64,000 nucleotides of DNA, taken from Bordetella genomosp. 13. GTDB lineage: Bacteria > Pseudomonadota > Gammaproteobacteria > Burkholderiales > Burkholderiaceae_B. The first letter of the stretch is position 1. Every line of letters starts with the position of its first letter. The notes beneath the pieces were generated by a model. The model worked only from the letters and a program-made list of their open reading frames with translations, ran no database searches and was not told the origin of the DNA. The stretch spans positions 124,001 to 188,000 of the forward strand of contig NZ_VEHL01000006.1 in NCBI RefSeq assembly GCF_007679965.1, read 5' to 3'. Shown here piece after piece: positions 48,835 to 57,845 of this stretch. A program made the translations under genes and the position numbers.

Positions 48835-49767
48835 ATGAGCCTGGCATCGCGATCCCTGCCTCGCCCTGCCATCCCGGCCCCCCTGGAGGGCATCCCCGAC
48901 GTCGTCGCCACGCGCTGCGTCTGCTACGGCATCGCGGCGATGTTTCTCGCGGTGGCGGGGATGCTTACCTTCTTCTTCTTCACGGATCCCTCCGACCTCG
49001 ACAGCCCCGGCATGATCCTGTTGCTGGGGGCACTGGTGCTGGGCATCTACGGCCTGGCCGGGTACTTCATTTTCGAAGGCCTGCGCGCCGGGCAGGTGTG
49101 GCTGCGAGTGGACGGGACCGGGGTGTACGCCGGCCGCGGCACGCAGCCGGGCGAGCCGAACGAAATGTCGCTTGCGTGGAAGGACATGGCGGTCAATCGC
49201 AGCCTGGTCTACGACGTGCATGGCAGCTCGTCCTCCGGCGCCCACGCGACCACGCCCTGCATGCGGTATTGGCGGCGCGAGGCCGATGGCAGCCTGGTGG
49301 AGCGGCGGATGCAGATTTCGCTGGCCACGTCGCTGCGCTGCGTGCGCTTCCGCAATCGGGACGCGCTGGTGCGCGCCGCGCTGCAGCACGTTGCCAACCA
49401 GCCGGGCCTGCGCATCCATGGCAGCCTGTTCATGGAAGCCGGCTTCGATCCCGAGACTTGGGAACCCCGCGATGGTCCGCGCAGGGCGCTGTGGGGGATT
49501 GCGCTGGTGACGGTGGCAGTCACCCTGGGCATGGCCAGCTTCATGATGGACTGGTCGCCGTTGGTGCTGGGCATGAGCGTGGCGGTGGTGTTCGCGATCT
49601 GCCTGTGGGCGACAGGCGTGATGTGGACGCGCGCCTATCCCGGCGCGGAAGACATCATCGTATTCGGCGTGCAGCCTGCGCCGCCGCAGGCGCCCGCGCG
49701 GGTCCATGCGCGTCCGACGCCGCCTCCCCCCGGCAATCGCCCTGCCCGCAATAAGCGCCGGAAGTGA
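48835..49767 (+). CDS. Membrane protein of unknown function
   Basis: This 310-residue protein has two N-terminal hydrophobic segments (ATRCVCYGIAAMFLAVAGML, then MILLLGALVLGIYGLAGYFI). A soluble middle part follows, then two more segments near residues 222-265, and a Pro/Arg-rich tail. I do not recognise the family. The start is uncertain because no clear ribosome site precedes ATG 48835. The sequence is ordinary for this genome in base content. Confidence 0.65.
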   Translation: MSLASRSLPRPAIPAPLEGIPDVVATRCVCYGIAAMFLAVAGMLTFFFFTDPSDLDSPGMILLLGALVLGIYGLAGYFIFEGLRAGQVWLRVDGTGVYAGRGTQPGEPNEMSLAWKDMAVNRSLVYDVHGSSSSGAHATTPCMRYWRREADGSLVERRMQISLATSLRCVRFRNRDALVRAALQHVANQPGLRIHGSLFMEAGFDPETWEPRDGPRRALWGIALVTVAVTLGMASFMMDWSPLVLGMSVAVVFAICLWATGVMWTRAYPGAEDIIVFGVQPAPPQAPARVHARPTPPPPGNRPARNKRRK

Positions 49768-49851
49768 CGCCTGCGACGACCAGCGCGACATCCGCGAGCA
49801 GGCTTCGTGACACGTTCCCATCGCAACGGGCCGGGCCCGCCTGCGGTTCAG

Positions 49852-50901
49852 TCAAGACGCCCCCTTCCCCATGTGCATGTAAGCCATGATCGCCGTCAGC
49901 GTCAGCAGCGACGCCACGGTGGAGAACAGGATCGTGCGCGACGTGACGCCCGCCTCGCGGCGATAGAACTCGGCCAGCATGTACGGCCCGGTGCCGGTGG
50001 GCAGGGCGGCCAGCAGCACGGCGATCTGCACCATCGCGGTGGGCAGCGAGAAGACCACCGCGGCCAGCCACCACGTCAGGCCGGGCTGCACCACCAGCTT
50101 GACCAGCGTCAGTGCCATCGGCGTGCGGTGGCCGGGCAGGGCGACGGCTGGCTCGGGCGTGCGCGCCATGACGCGCGTGGACGATCCTGCCGCGACCTGC
50201 CCGGACGGCCGTGCCGCATTCGATGCATTCGCCGCCTGCGCCGGCGAACGATCCGCCAGGAACAATCCCAGGCTGACCAGCGCGCACGGACTGGCCGCGC
50301 CGCCCAGCAGCTTCAGGAAGGTCTCCGCGCCCGCCGGCACGGCCAAGCCCGACGCGGCCACGGCCGCCCCCGCGATGGGCGCCACGATCAGCGGATTGCG
50401 CGCCAGCGCGCGCACCACTTTCCACGCCAGCCTGTGCGGCGCGCGTTCGGCCTGCAGGCCGGCCTCGATCAGCACGATGGCGAAGGCGAACAGCACGCAG
50501 GCCACCAGGATGGTGGCGATGGTGGTGGGCATCAGGCTTTCCGAGCCGAACATCAGCAGCGCCAGCGGAAAGCCGATGTAGCCGGTGTTGGGATACGAGG
50601 CCGCGATGGCGTCGACGCTGGCATCGGCCAGGTGGCGACCCGCCATCAGGCGCTGCGCCAGCACCACCAGGAACACGGCGGTGCAGGCGATTGAGAACGT
50701 GGCCACGAAGCCGGGCTGGTACAGCTGCTGCCACGTGGTGCGCGCCATCACGTCGAACAGCAGCGCGGGCAGCGCCAGCCAGACGACGAAGCGGTTCAGT
50801 TCGGAAGCAGCGGAGGGTCCCAGTAAGCCGCGGCGGCGGCACGTATAGCCGGCCAGGATCAGGGCGAAGATGGGAAGCAGGATGGCGAAGGTGGCGGACA
50901 T
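49852..50901 (-). CDS. Auxin-efflux-carrier-type (AEC) permease
   Basis: This 349-residue membrane protein of the AEC family (malonate or auxin carriers) has about ten hydrophobic segments. It begins MSATFAILLPIFALILAGYTC and contains the family's SELNRFVVWLALPALLFDVMAR and ASYPNTGYIGFPLALLMFG. The upstream in-frame 27 codons (to 50982) lack support. Substrates are usually small carboxylates. It is monocistronic. Confidence 0.88.
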   Translation of the reverse strand: MSATFAILLPIFALILAGYTCRRRGLLGPSAASELNRFVVWLALPALLFDVMARTTWQQLYQPGFVATFSIACTAVFLVVLAQRLMAGRHLADASVDAIAASYPNTGYIGFPLALLMFGSESLMPTTIATILVACVLFAFAIVLIEAGLQAERAPHRLAWKVVRALARNPLIVAPIAGAAVAASGLAVPAGAETFLKLLGGAASPCALVSLGLFLADRSPAQAANASNAARPSGQVAAGSSTRVMARTPEPAVALPGHRTPMALTLVKLVVQPGLTWWLAAVVFSLPTAMVQIAVLLAALPTGTGPYMLAEFYRREAGVTSRTILFSTVASLLTLTAIMAYMHMGKGAS

Positions 50902-51006
50902 TGCTGCGGACGGACCGCGCGGCGAGGCGGACGGCGAATCAGGGAAATGACAGGGAAAGCGCTTGCGTGAAGCGTCCGCCAAGATACTCCCTTTCGCGCC
51001 GCGACG

Positions 51007-52620
51007 TCACACGGTCGTCCTCGCCTCCGGCTTGTTCCGGCTGACCTGTTCCACCTCGAATCCCAGCACCATCGGCCTGGCCACGGGCGCCGCGGGCACC
51101 TTCGGCGCCTTCCTGCGCGGTTGGATGCGTATCGGCTCGGTCCGACCCGCGCCGGCCTTCGCCGGCCTGAACCACGCGCGCAGCGTCTCGGGCACGCGCG
51201 CGAACTGCGTGGCGAACAGGAACTCCCACACCTCCGCGAACCACACCTTGGCCGAGCGCCGGAAACTCCAGCGCATCGCACGCCGCGTCATCGCGTCCTC
51301 GTGCCGCAGGATGCGCCACAGCGCACGCGGCCGGCAGTGCACCAGCACTTCCATCAGCTTGACCAGCGCGAACACCTGCCAGGGCTTCAGGTGCGGCGTA
51401 TCCAGCAACTGGTGGCGGTAGTCCCACTTGCCGCGATCCGTCTGTATCACCCGTCGTTCCGCATTCTCGACCACCCAATCGGACCAGCGGTGCGGCGTCA
51501 CGTACATGGCATTCAGCAGGTCCGGGTCGTAGGCGAAGATCTGCCGCAACGCGCGCCAGTAGTGCCCGAAGCGCTCGTCCTCGAACCCCACGATGTGCCC
51601 CAGCATCGACAGGATGCCATGCTGGCGCAGCAACCGCACCGCCTCCCGGTCCGTCGCCGTGGTGGAGCCCTTGCGGATGGCCGCCAGCGTCTCGGGATCG
51701 GTGGTCTCGATGCCCATCAGGATGCACATCAGGCCCGCGCTGCGGTACAGATGCAGCATCCCGGCATCGCGCACCACGTCGGCCGCGCGCAGCGTGGCGA
51801 ACAGGCGGATGGGCAGGCGGCGCGACGACAGCTCTTCCAGGAAGGCGCGCCACATCTTCTTCGAAGACGTCGGGTTTTCGTCGGCCAGCGTGACGAAGGC
51901 GATGCCGTGCTCGCGATGCAGCATCTCGATCTCGTCGACCGCCAGCCTGGGCGTGCGATGCCGCCAGCGCTCCCAGAACTGGTACTGCCCGCAGTAGTTG
52001 CACTGGTGCGGACAGCCGCGCGAGAACTGCACGATGGCCGCGCGGCCCAGCCCGAAACACTGATAGCGGTCCCAGTCGTCGATCAGCTCCCAGCCCACGC
52101 GCCAGTCGTCCAGCGTGCGGATGGCGGGCGCATCGGGCGTGCGCAGCGGCTCGCCGGCCAGGCGCAGCACCAGGCCCTGCACGTCGGCGGGGTTGCCGCC
52201 TTCGGCCAGCGCCTGGACCAGGGCGCGCGCCACGGCCTCGCCCTCGCCCGAGACGATGAAATCCACGGACGGCTCGGTCGCCAGGATGTCTTCGCCGTGA
52301 TAGGTGGGATAAGGGCCGCCGTAGACCGTGCGGATGCCGGGGTCGACCGACTTGGCGGTGTCCAGCGTGGCGATCGCCACCTCGTGCGCGGGCGTGGAGC
52401 CCGCGTGGCCGGTCATGACGATGTCCGGGCGCCAGGCGTGCAGGTGCGCCGCGATCTGCGCCTGCGTCAGCCGCAGCGCCTCCGCATCCAGCAACCTGAC
52501 CTCATGGCCCGCGTCGATCAGCGGACCACCCACGCACAACAGCCCCAACGGTATCTGGTGTCCGGCGCCATGGACGCTGGTGATGGACAGGTATGGCGGA
52601 TTGACCAGCAGGATGCGCAA
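51007..52620 (-). CDS. B12-binding radical SAM protein, BchE-like
   Basis: This 537-residue protein has an N-terminal cobalamin-binding domain (LRILLVNPPYLSITSVHG, then VMTGHAGSTPAHEVAIATL) and a radical SAM domain. The cluster motif CPHQCNYC holds C203, C207 and C210. Partial similarity in layout is to BchE (anaerobic Mg-protoporphyrin cyclase) and related methyltransferases. A TTG start at 52620 is preferred, with GGGGAG 7 bases upstream; a GTG at 52668 has no ribosome site. The C-terminal 60 residues are basic and Pro-rich. The reaction and substrate are unknown. Confidence 0.82.
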   Translation of the reverse strand: MRILLVNPPYLSITSVHGAGHQIPLGLLCVGGPLIDAGHEVRLLDAEALRLTQAQIAAHLHAWRPDIVMTGHAGSTPAHEVAIATLDTAKSVDPGIRTVYGGPYPTYHGEDILATEPSVDFIVSGEGEAVARALVQALAEGGNPADVQGLVLRLAGEPLRTPDAPAIRTLDDWRVGWELIDDWDRYQCFGLGRAAIVQFSRGCPHQCNYCGQYQFWERWRHRTPRLAVDEIEMLHREHGIAFVTLADENPTSSKKMWRAFLEELSSRRLPIRLFATLRAADVVRDAGMLHLYRSAGLMCILMGIETTDPETLAAIRKGSTTATDREAVRLLRQHGILSMLGHIVGFEDERFGHYWRALRQIFAYDPDLLNAMYVTPHRWSDWVVENAERRVIQTDRGKWDYRHQLLDTPHLKPWQVFALVKLMEVLVHCRPRALWRILRHEDAMTRRAMRWSFRRSAKVWFAEVWEFLFATQFARVPETLRAWFRPAKAGAGRTEPIRIQPRRKAPKVPAAPVARPMVLGFEVEQVSRNKPEARTTV

Positions 52621-52700
52621 CGACGGACTCCCCAGGCAGCTTGACGGCGCAGGCAGCCTAGCACGCACGGGAAATCCCTAGGATTTAGGGTCGCAACGAA

Positions 52701-52734
52701 GTGTATACACTGAGGCTTCGTCAAGTGTATACAG
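52701..52734. promoter_or_regulatory. Two palindromic operators before the GntR(FCD) gene
   Basis: GTGTATACAC (52701-52710, perfect palindrome) and GTGTATACAG (52725-52734) are spaced 24 bases centre to centre, just upstream of the regulator start. This is the usual pattern for an autoregulated FadR-type GntR repressor, probably also covering the divergent radical SAM gene. Confidence 0.65.
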
Positions 52735-52749
52735 ACGCGCATACAAACT

Positions 52750-53493
52750 GTGTCCGGTTCTGCCATGCCCACTGCCGCCCCTTCTTCCGTCCCGGTCTAC
52801 GACCGCATCAAGTCGATGGCCGCCACCTTCCGGCTGCGGCCGGGCGAGCGCGTCAACGAGGTCGAGCTGGCACGCCAGTTGGGGGTGAGCCGCACCCCGG
52901 TGCGCGAGGCGCTGAACCGCATCGCCGCCGAAGGCTTCCTGGTGGCCACGCCCAACCGCGGCTATTCGGCCCGCGCGCTGGACGCCAAGCAGATCCTGGA
53001 CCTGTACGAATACCGCGCCACGGTCGAGCTGGGCCTGGTGCGCCTGGTCTGCGCCCGCGCCACCGACGAGCAGTTGCGCGAGCTGGCCGACTTCACCGAG
53101 CAGAGCCGCGACACGCCCGAGACGGACGAGCAGGCGCTGCACCTGCTGGAGCGCGACGAGGCCTTCCACGAGCGCCTGGCGCGCCTGGCCGGCAACGACG
53201 AATTCCTGCGCTCGGTGCGCTCGCTGAACGAGCGCATCCGCTTCGCGCGCTGGCTGGACCTGAAGTCGCGCCGCTTCGCCACCCGCAACGACCATCCCGA
53301 AATCGTGCGGGCGCTGCAGGCGCGCGACCTGGAACGCGTGGAAGCGCTGATGCGCGGACACATCAGCCATCACCTGGACCACGTCATCGAACTGATCCGG
53401 GCCGGCTACGCCGAGATCTACATGGGCAATGCGCTGGCCGACTTCGCCGAGACCCGGCTGGCCAGCGCCGCGCCGCCCGCCTGTCCTCCCTGA
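52750..53493 (+). CDS. GntR family transcriptional regulator, FadR/FCD type
   Basis: This 247-residue regulator has a winged helix in residues 15-75 (VYDRIKSMAATFRLRPGERV and LARQLGVSRTPVREALNRI) and a helical FCD ligand domain from about 80. The domain shows the metal-binding pattern DEAFHERLARLAGN and histidines in MRGHISHHLDHV. The start may be GTG 52750 or ATG 52765. It heads the operon with the hydroxyacid dehydrogenase, RidA-like and aminotransferase genes, and the upstream palindromes suggest self-regulation. Confidence 0.9.
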   Translation: MSGSAMPTAAPSSVPVYDRIKSMAATFRLRPGERVNEVELARQLGVSRTPVREALNRIAAEGFLVATPNRGYSARALDAKQILDLYEYRATVELGLVRLVCARATDEQLRELADFTEQSRDTPETDEQALHLLERDEAFHERLARLAGNDEFLRSVRSLNERIRFARWLDLKSRRFATRNDHPEIVRALQARDLERVEALMRGHISHHLDHVIELIRAGYAEIYMGNALADFAETRLASAAPPACPP

Positions 53494-53530
53494 TTCCCTT
53501 TCCCACAGCCAAGACGAGACCCACCACCCC

Positions 53531-54454
53531 ATGAAAGCCTGCTTCATCGACGCCAATCCCACGCTGGCCAAAGTGGCCGAACGCCTGCATCTGCCCGCCG
53601 ACCTGCCGCTGACGATCAACCGCCAGCCGGACATCACGCCGGACCAGATTCCCGCGGTGCTGGGCGACCACGAGATCATGATCGTCGACCACACGCACCT
53701 GCCCACCGACATCGCGCGCGCCTGCAAGCAGCTGAAGCACGTGGTGTTCCTCGGCACGGGCCCGCGTTCGTACATGAACCCCGAGGAGCTGGCCGGGATC
53801 GGCATCGAGGTGCACATCATCAAGGGCTATGGCGACACCGCCGTGGCCGAGTGCGCCTTTGCGCTGATGTGGGCGTCGGCCAAGGGCTTCGCCAAGATGG
53901 ACCGCGCGATGCGCGCGGGCAACTGGCTGCGCTCGGACGCCGTGCAGATCACCGGCAAGACGCTGGGCCTGGTGGGCTTCGGCGGCATCGCGGCCGAGAT
54001 GGCGCGCCTGGCCATCGGCGCCGGCATGAAGGTGATCGCCTGGAACCGCAGCCCCAAGTCGCATCCGGGCGTGGAGTTCGTGTCGCTGGACGAGGTGCTG
54101 GCGCAGAGCCACGTGGTGTCGATGCACCTGCTGCTGACGGACGAGACGCGCGGCCTGATCTCGCGCGAGCGCATCGCGCAGATGCGCGACGGCGCCATCC
54201 TGGTGAACACCGCGCGCGGCGCGCTGGTCGACGAGGACGCCATGATCGACGCGCTGAACTCGGGCAAGCTGCTGCACGCCGGCCTGGACGTGTTCGCCGT
54301 CGAGCCCATGCCCAAGGACCATCCGCTGACCAAGCTGGAGAACGTCACGCTGTCGGCCCACTCGGCCTTCCGCACGCCCGAGGCCAGCGACAACCTGGTG
54401 CAGGCCGCGCTGAACCACTGCCGCCGCGTGTCGGGCATCGGAGCGCAGCAATGA
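53531..54454 (+). CDS. D-isomer-specific 2-hydroxyacid dehydrogenase
   Basis: This 307-residue NAD(P)-dependent dehydrogenase reduces or oxidises a 2-keto/2-hydroxy acid. The nucleotide-binding motif GLVGFGGIAAEMARLA is of the GxGGxA type. The catalytic region has NTARGALVDEDAM and the C-terminal histidine in SAHSAFRTPEA. ATG 53531 begins the fold (MKACFIDANPTLAKV). It starts 37 bases after the regulator and overlaps the RidA-like gene by 4 bases. Confidence 0.9.
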   Translation: MKACFIDANPTLAKVAERLHLPADLPLTINRQPDITPDQIPAVLGDHEIMIVDHTHLPTDIARACKQLKHVVFLGTGPRSYMNPEELAGIGIEVHIIKGYGDTAVAECAFALMWASAKGFAKMDRAMRAGNWLRSDAVQITGKTLGLVGFGGIAAEMARLAIGAGMKVIAWNRSPKSHPGVEFVSLDEVLAQSHVVSMHLLLTDETRGLISRERIAQMRDGAILVNTARGALVDEDAMIDALNSGKLLHAGLDVFAVEPMPKDHPLTKLENVTLSAHSAFRTPEASDNLVQAALNHCRRVSGIGAQQ

Positions 54455-54864
54455 GCGCGCCGGGCCGCCCCAAGGGCGAATACCGGAGTGCGCAGCACGA
54501 AGGCGACACGACCGGCGCAGCCATCACCCGCCTGGACCAGAACGCGCGCCGCTCGCGCGCGGTGATCCACAACGGCACCGTGTACCTGGCCGGCCACACG
54601 GCCGACGACCGTAGCGCCGACATCCAGGGCCAGACCCGTCAGGTGCTGGCCAAGGTGGACGAGATGCTGGCCGCCGCCGGCACCGACAAGTCCAAGGCGC
54701 TGAACGTGACCATCTGGCTGTCGTCCATGGCGCACTTCGCCGGCATGAACGAGGTCTACGACAAATGGATCGTGCCCGGCCAGGCGCCCGCGCGCTGCTG
54801 CGGCGCCATCGAACTGGCCGCGCCGGACATCCTGGTCGAGATCATGGTCACGGCGGCGCTCTAA
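54451..54864 (+). CDS. RidA/YjgF-family protein
   Basis: This 137-residue protein belongs to the enamine/imine deaminase family that destroys reactive 2-aminoacrylate. It has YLAGHTADDRSADIQGQTRQVL and the late PARCCGAIELAAPDILVEI, whose arginine in the PARC position binds the substrate carboxylate. It overlaps the preceding dehydrogenase by 4 bases (ATGA), and an aminotransferase follows 23 bases later. A role in handling the imine intermediates of that aminotransferase is plausible. Confidence 0.88.
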   Translation: MSAPGRPKGEYRSAQHEGDTTGAAITRLDQNARRSRAVIHNGTVYLAGHTADDRSADIQGQTRQVLAKVDEMLAAAGTDKSKALNVTIWLSSMAHFAGMNEVYDKWIVPGQAPARCCGAIELAAPDILVEIMVTAAL

Positions 54865-54887
54865 GCCTCATCTGGAAATCAACGAAG

Positions 54888-56126
54888 ATGTCTGAACAGA
54901 ACACTCCCACGAACGACGCCCCGGTGCTGCGGCGCGCGCGCCGTATCGCCAGCATCGAAGTCTCGGGCATCCTGCGCATCGGCGCGCAGGCCGCGCGCAT
55001 GAAGCGCGAAGGCCGCGACGTGATCGTGCTGGGCGCGGGCGAACCCGATTTCGACACGCCGCAGAACGTGAAGGACGCGGGCAAACGCGCCATCGACGCG
55101 GGCGAAACCAAATACACGCTGCTGGACGGCACGCTGGCGCTGAAGGCCGCCATCTCGCGCAAGTTCAAGCGCGAGAACGGCCTGGAATACGGCGCCGACG
55201 AGGTCACCGCCAGCGCCGGCGCCAAGCAGGTGATCCACAACGCGCTGCTGGCCACGCTGGACGACGGCGACGAAGTCGTCGTGGGCACGCCCTACTGGGC
55301 CTCGTACGCCGACATGATCACCATCGCCGGCGGCACCACGGTGCAGGTGGCCTGCCAGGAAGAGAACGGATTCCGCCTGCTGCCGCAGGACCTGGAGGCG
55401 GCCATCACGCCGCGCACGCGCTGGCTGATGCTGAACTCGCCGTCCAACCCCACGGGCGCCGCGTATGGCCGCGAGCACCTGCAGGCGCTGGCAGAGGTGC
55501 TGCTGCGCCATCCGCACGTGTGGATCATCGCCGACGACATCTACGAACACCTGGTGTACGACGGCTTCGCGTTCACCACGCTGGCGCAGGTCGAGCCGCG
55601 CCTTAAGAACCGCACGCTGACGGTCAACGGCCTGTCGAAGGCCTACGCCATGACGGGCTGGCGGCTGGGCTACGCGGGCGGTCCGCGCGAGCTGATCGCC
55701 GCGATGGCCGTGGTGCAGAGCCAGAGCACGTCGAATCCGTCGTCGGTCACGCAGGCCGCGGCCATCGAGGCGCTGGACGGTCCGCAGGACGTGCTGGCCG
55801 AGCGCCGCGAGTCATTCCGCGTGCGCCGCGACCTGGTGGTGGACGCGCTGAACGCGATTCCCGGCATCCGCTGCCGCCGCCCCGAAGGCGCGTTCTACAC
55901 GTATGCCAGCTGCGCCGGCGTGCTGGGCCGCCGCACGCCCAAGGGCGAGGAGCTGAAGACCGACGTCGACTTCTGCCGCTACCTGCTGGAAGAGCATGAC
56001 GTGGCCGTGGTGCCCGGCACGCTGTTCGGCCTGGCGCCGTATTTCCGCATCAGCTACGCCACGTCCAAGGCGCAGCTGGAGACCGCCATGGCGCGCATCG
56101 CACGCGCCGTGGAGGCGCTGCAGTAA
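54888..56126 (+). CDS. Class I PLP-dependent aminotransferase (aspartate/aromatic type)
   Basis: This 412-residue aminotransferase has the fold motifs VIVLGAGEPDFDTPQNVK and LNSPSNPTGAAYG. The PLP lysine K251 lies in VNGLSKAYAMTGWRLGYAGG. The arginine that binds the substrate carboxylate is expected near FRISYATS. It converts an amino acid to its keto acid, which the adjacent 2-hydroxyacid dehydrogenase could reduce. ATG 54888 starts the family N-terminus. The substrate is not certain. Confidence 0.9.
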   Translation: MSEQNTPTNDAPVLRRARRIASIEVSGILRIGAQAARMKREGRDVIVLGAGEPDFDTPQNVKDAGKRAIDAGETKYTLLDGTLALKAAISRKFKRENGLEYGADEVTASAGAKQVIHNALLATLDDGDEVVVGTPYWASYADMITIAGGTTVQVACQEENGFRLLPQDLEAAITPRTRWLMLNSPSNPTGAAYGREHLQALAEVLLRHPHVWIIADDIYEHLVYDGFAFTTLAQVEPRLKNRTLTVNGLSKAYAMTGWRLGYAGGPRELIAAMAVVQSQSTSNPSSVTQAAAIEALDGPQDVLAERRESFRVRRDLVVDALNAIPGIRCRRPEGAFYTYASCAGVLGRRTPKGEELKTDVDFCRYLLEEHDVAVVPGTLFGLAPYFRISYATSKAQLETAMARIARAVEALQ

Positions 56127-56237
56127 ACGAACCTCGCCGGCGTGCTGCATCCGCAATGCGGCGCGGTCAGGCGGGGAATCCAACAACACGCAGTACGGCG
56201 TTTTGCCAATCGCGCACTTACAAGGGGAAAAACCATC

Positions 56238-57230
56238 ATGATGCGTTCGATCACGATTGCAGTACTTGCTTTGTCCACCACGCTTGCCGCGTCCGCGCAG
56301 GCGGAAGATGCGGCCAAGTGGCCCACCCGCGCGATCACCATCGTGGGCGGCTTTCCCGGCGGCGCCGGCACCGACCTCTATGCCCGCAAGCTGGGCGAGG
56401 GCCTGACCAAGGAACTGGGCGTGCCCATCGTGGCCGACAACCGCACGGGCGCGGGCGGCAACGTCGCCTCGGACATGGTGGCCCGCGCGAATCCGGACGG
56501 CTACACCTTCCTGCTGGGCACGGCCGGCACGCACGCCATCAACGCCGCGCTGTACAAGTCGCTGCCGTTCGACGTCGAGAAGGACTTCACGCACATCGCG
56601 CTGCTGGGCGACGTGCCCAACGTGCTGCTGGTCAATCCCAAGAAGCATCCCGACGTGAAGACCTGCGGCGACCTGGTCAAGCTGGCCAAGGCCAGCCCCG
56701 GCAAGCTGAACTACGCATCCACCGGCAACGGCGCCTCGGGCCACCTGGCCGGCGCGCAGTTCACCAACGGCGCAAAGATCGACGTGCCGCACGTGCCGTA
56801 TCGCGGCCAGGGCCCGGCCATGACGGCGCTGCTGTCGGGCGAGGTGGATTTCTTCTTCAACCAGAGCGCGCCGTCGGTGCCCGCCGTGAAGGCCGGCCAG
56901 GTGGTGGCGCTGGGCGTGACCACGGCGCAGCGCATCAAGGCGCTGCCCGACGTGCCGACGGTGGCCGAGGCCTGCAACATCCCCGGCTATGAAAGCAGCA
57001 CCTGGTATGGCCTGTTCGCGCCCGCCAAGCTGCCGCCCGAGATCCAGAAGCGCATGAGCGAAGCGGTGATCAAGGTCATCAGCACGCCCGATTTCCGCGC
57101 ATGGCTGGAAGACCTGCAGGGCATCGCGCCCCCGGCCGATCCCAGCATCGCCGCGTTCCAGCGCATCCACAAGGCCGACCTCGCGCGCTGGGCCAAGGTG
57201 GTCGAGCAGTCGGGCGCGAAGGTCGATTGA
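56238..57230 (+). CDS. Bug (TctC-type) periplasmic receptor
   Basis: This 330-residue secreted receptor has a signal peptide (MMRSITIAVLALSTTLAASAQA-E) and the Bug lobe ITIVGGFPGGAGTDLYARKL then IVADNRTGAGGNVASDM. The usual VVPxxAGG start is varied to VGGFPGG. It ends the operon after the aminotransferase (111-base gap), so it may capture the amino acid or amide processed here. Confidence 0.9.
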   Translation: MMRSITIAVLALSTTLAASAQAEDAAKWPTRAITIVGGFPGGAGTDLYARKLGEGLTKELGVPIVADNRTGAGGNVASDMVARANPDGYTFLLGTAGTHAINAALYKSLPFDVEKDFTHIALLGDVPNVLLVNPKKHPDVKTCGDLVKLAKASPGKLNYASTGNGASGHLAGAQFTNGAKIDVPHVPYRGQGPAMTALLSGEVDFFFNQSAPSVPAVKAGQVVALGVTTAQRIKALPDVPTVAEACNIPGYESSTWYGLFAPAKLPPEIQKRMSEAVIKVISTPDFRAWLEDLQGIAPPADPSIAAFQRIHKADLARWAKVVEQSGAKVD

Positions 57231-57318
57231 CGCCTGGATGACGGCGTCCGCCATTTCCATGGCGGCGCCGGTGGGCGCGCCGCGGCGCGCCCGAACTCCG
57301 AGGCCTCGCCCGCCTCGT

Positions 57319-57828
57319 TCAGCGCCCGGGCGTGCGCACCTTGCCGCGCAACCATTCCAGGTCCGCGGCATCGATGCCCTGCAACGGCAGGACATTGAAC
57401 TGGTTGGGTCCCATGAACAGCATCCAGTAGCCGGGCCGTTCCCAGATCTCGGTCAGCGCGGCCCATGCGATGTGGCCCGATCCCAGTTCCGACACCACGC
57501 CCAGGCCATCGTCCTGGAATGCGATGCGCGCCGTCGGCGACGGCATGCGACGCAGCTTGCCGACGCTGTTGCGATAGTGGGCGATCCAGCCGGTGGCCAC
57601 GAACAGGAAGGGCAGCAGGGCTCCCGTGAAGGCCACGCCCACCATCCAGCCCTGCATGCCGCGCAACACCATGAACACACCCAGCACGAGCATGGCCAGC
57701 GCGCCCAGCCACAGGCCTTTCTGCTCGCGCACCAGGCGGCGCATGACGTAGGTGCGCACGGCGTCCTGCACCATCGCGGCCGTGTAGGCCACTTCGTAGA
57801 CACGCGGGCTCGTCGTTGCGGCGCTCAT
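57319..57828 (-). CDS. YcxB-like small membrane protein
   Basis: This 169-residue protein has two adjacent hydrophobic segments (GLWLGALAMLVLGVFMVL and WMVGVAFTGALLPFLFVATGWI) followed by a soluble part, IAFQDDGLGVVSELGSGHIAWAALTEIWERPGYWMLF. This resembles YcxB-type proteins. Their function is not known. ATG 57828 is chosen over 57876. It lies 17 bases downstream of the DKNYY-like gene on the same strand. Confidence 0.7.
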   Translation of the reverse strand: MSAATTSPRVYEVAYTAAMVQDAVRTYVMRRLVREQKGLWLGALAMLVLGVFMVLRGMQGWMVGVAFTGALLPFLFVATGWIAHYRNSVGKLRRMPSPTARIAFQDDGLGVVSELGSGHIAWAALTEIWERPGYWMLFMGPNQFNVLPLQGIDAADLEWLRGKVRTPGR

Positions 57829-57845
57829 CGTGATTCCCGGAAAGA

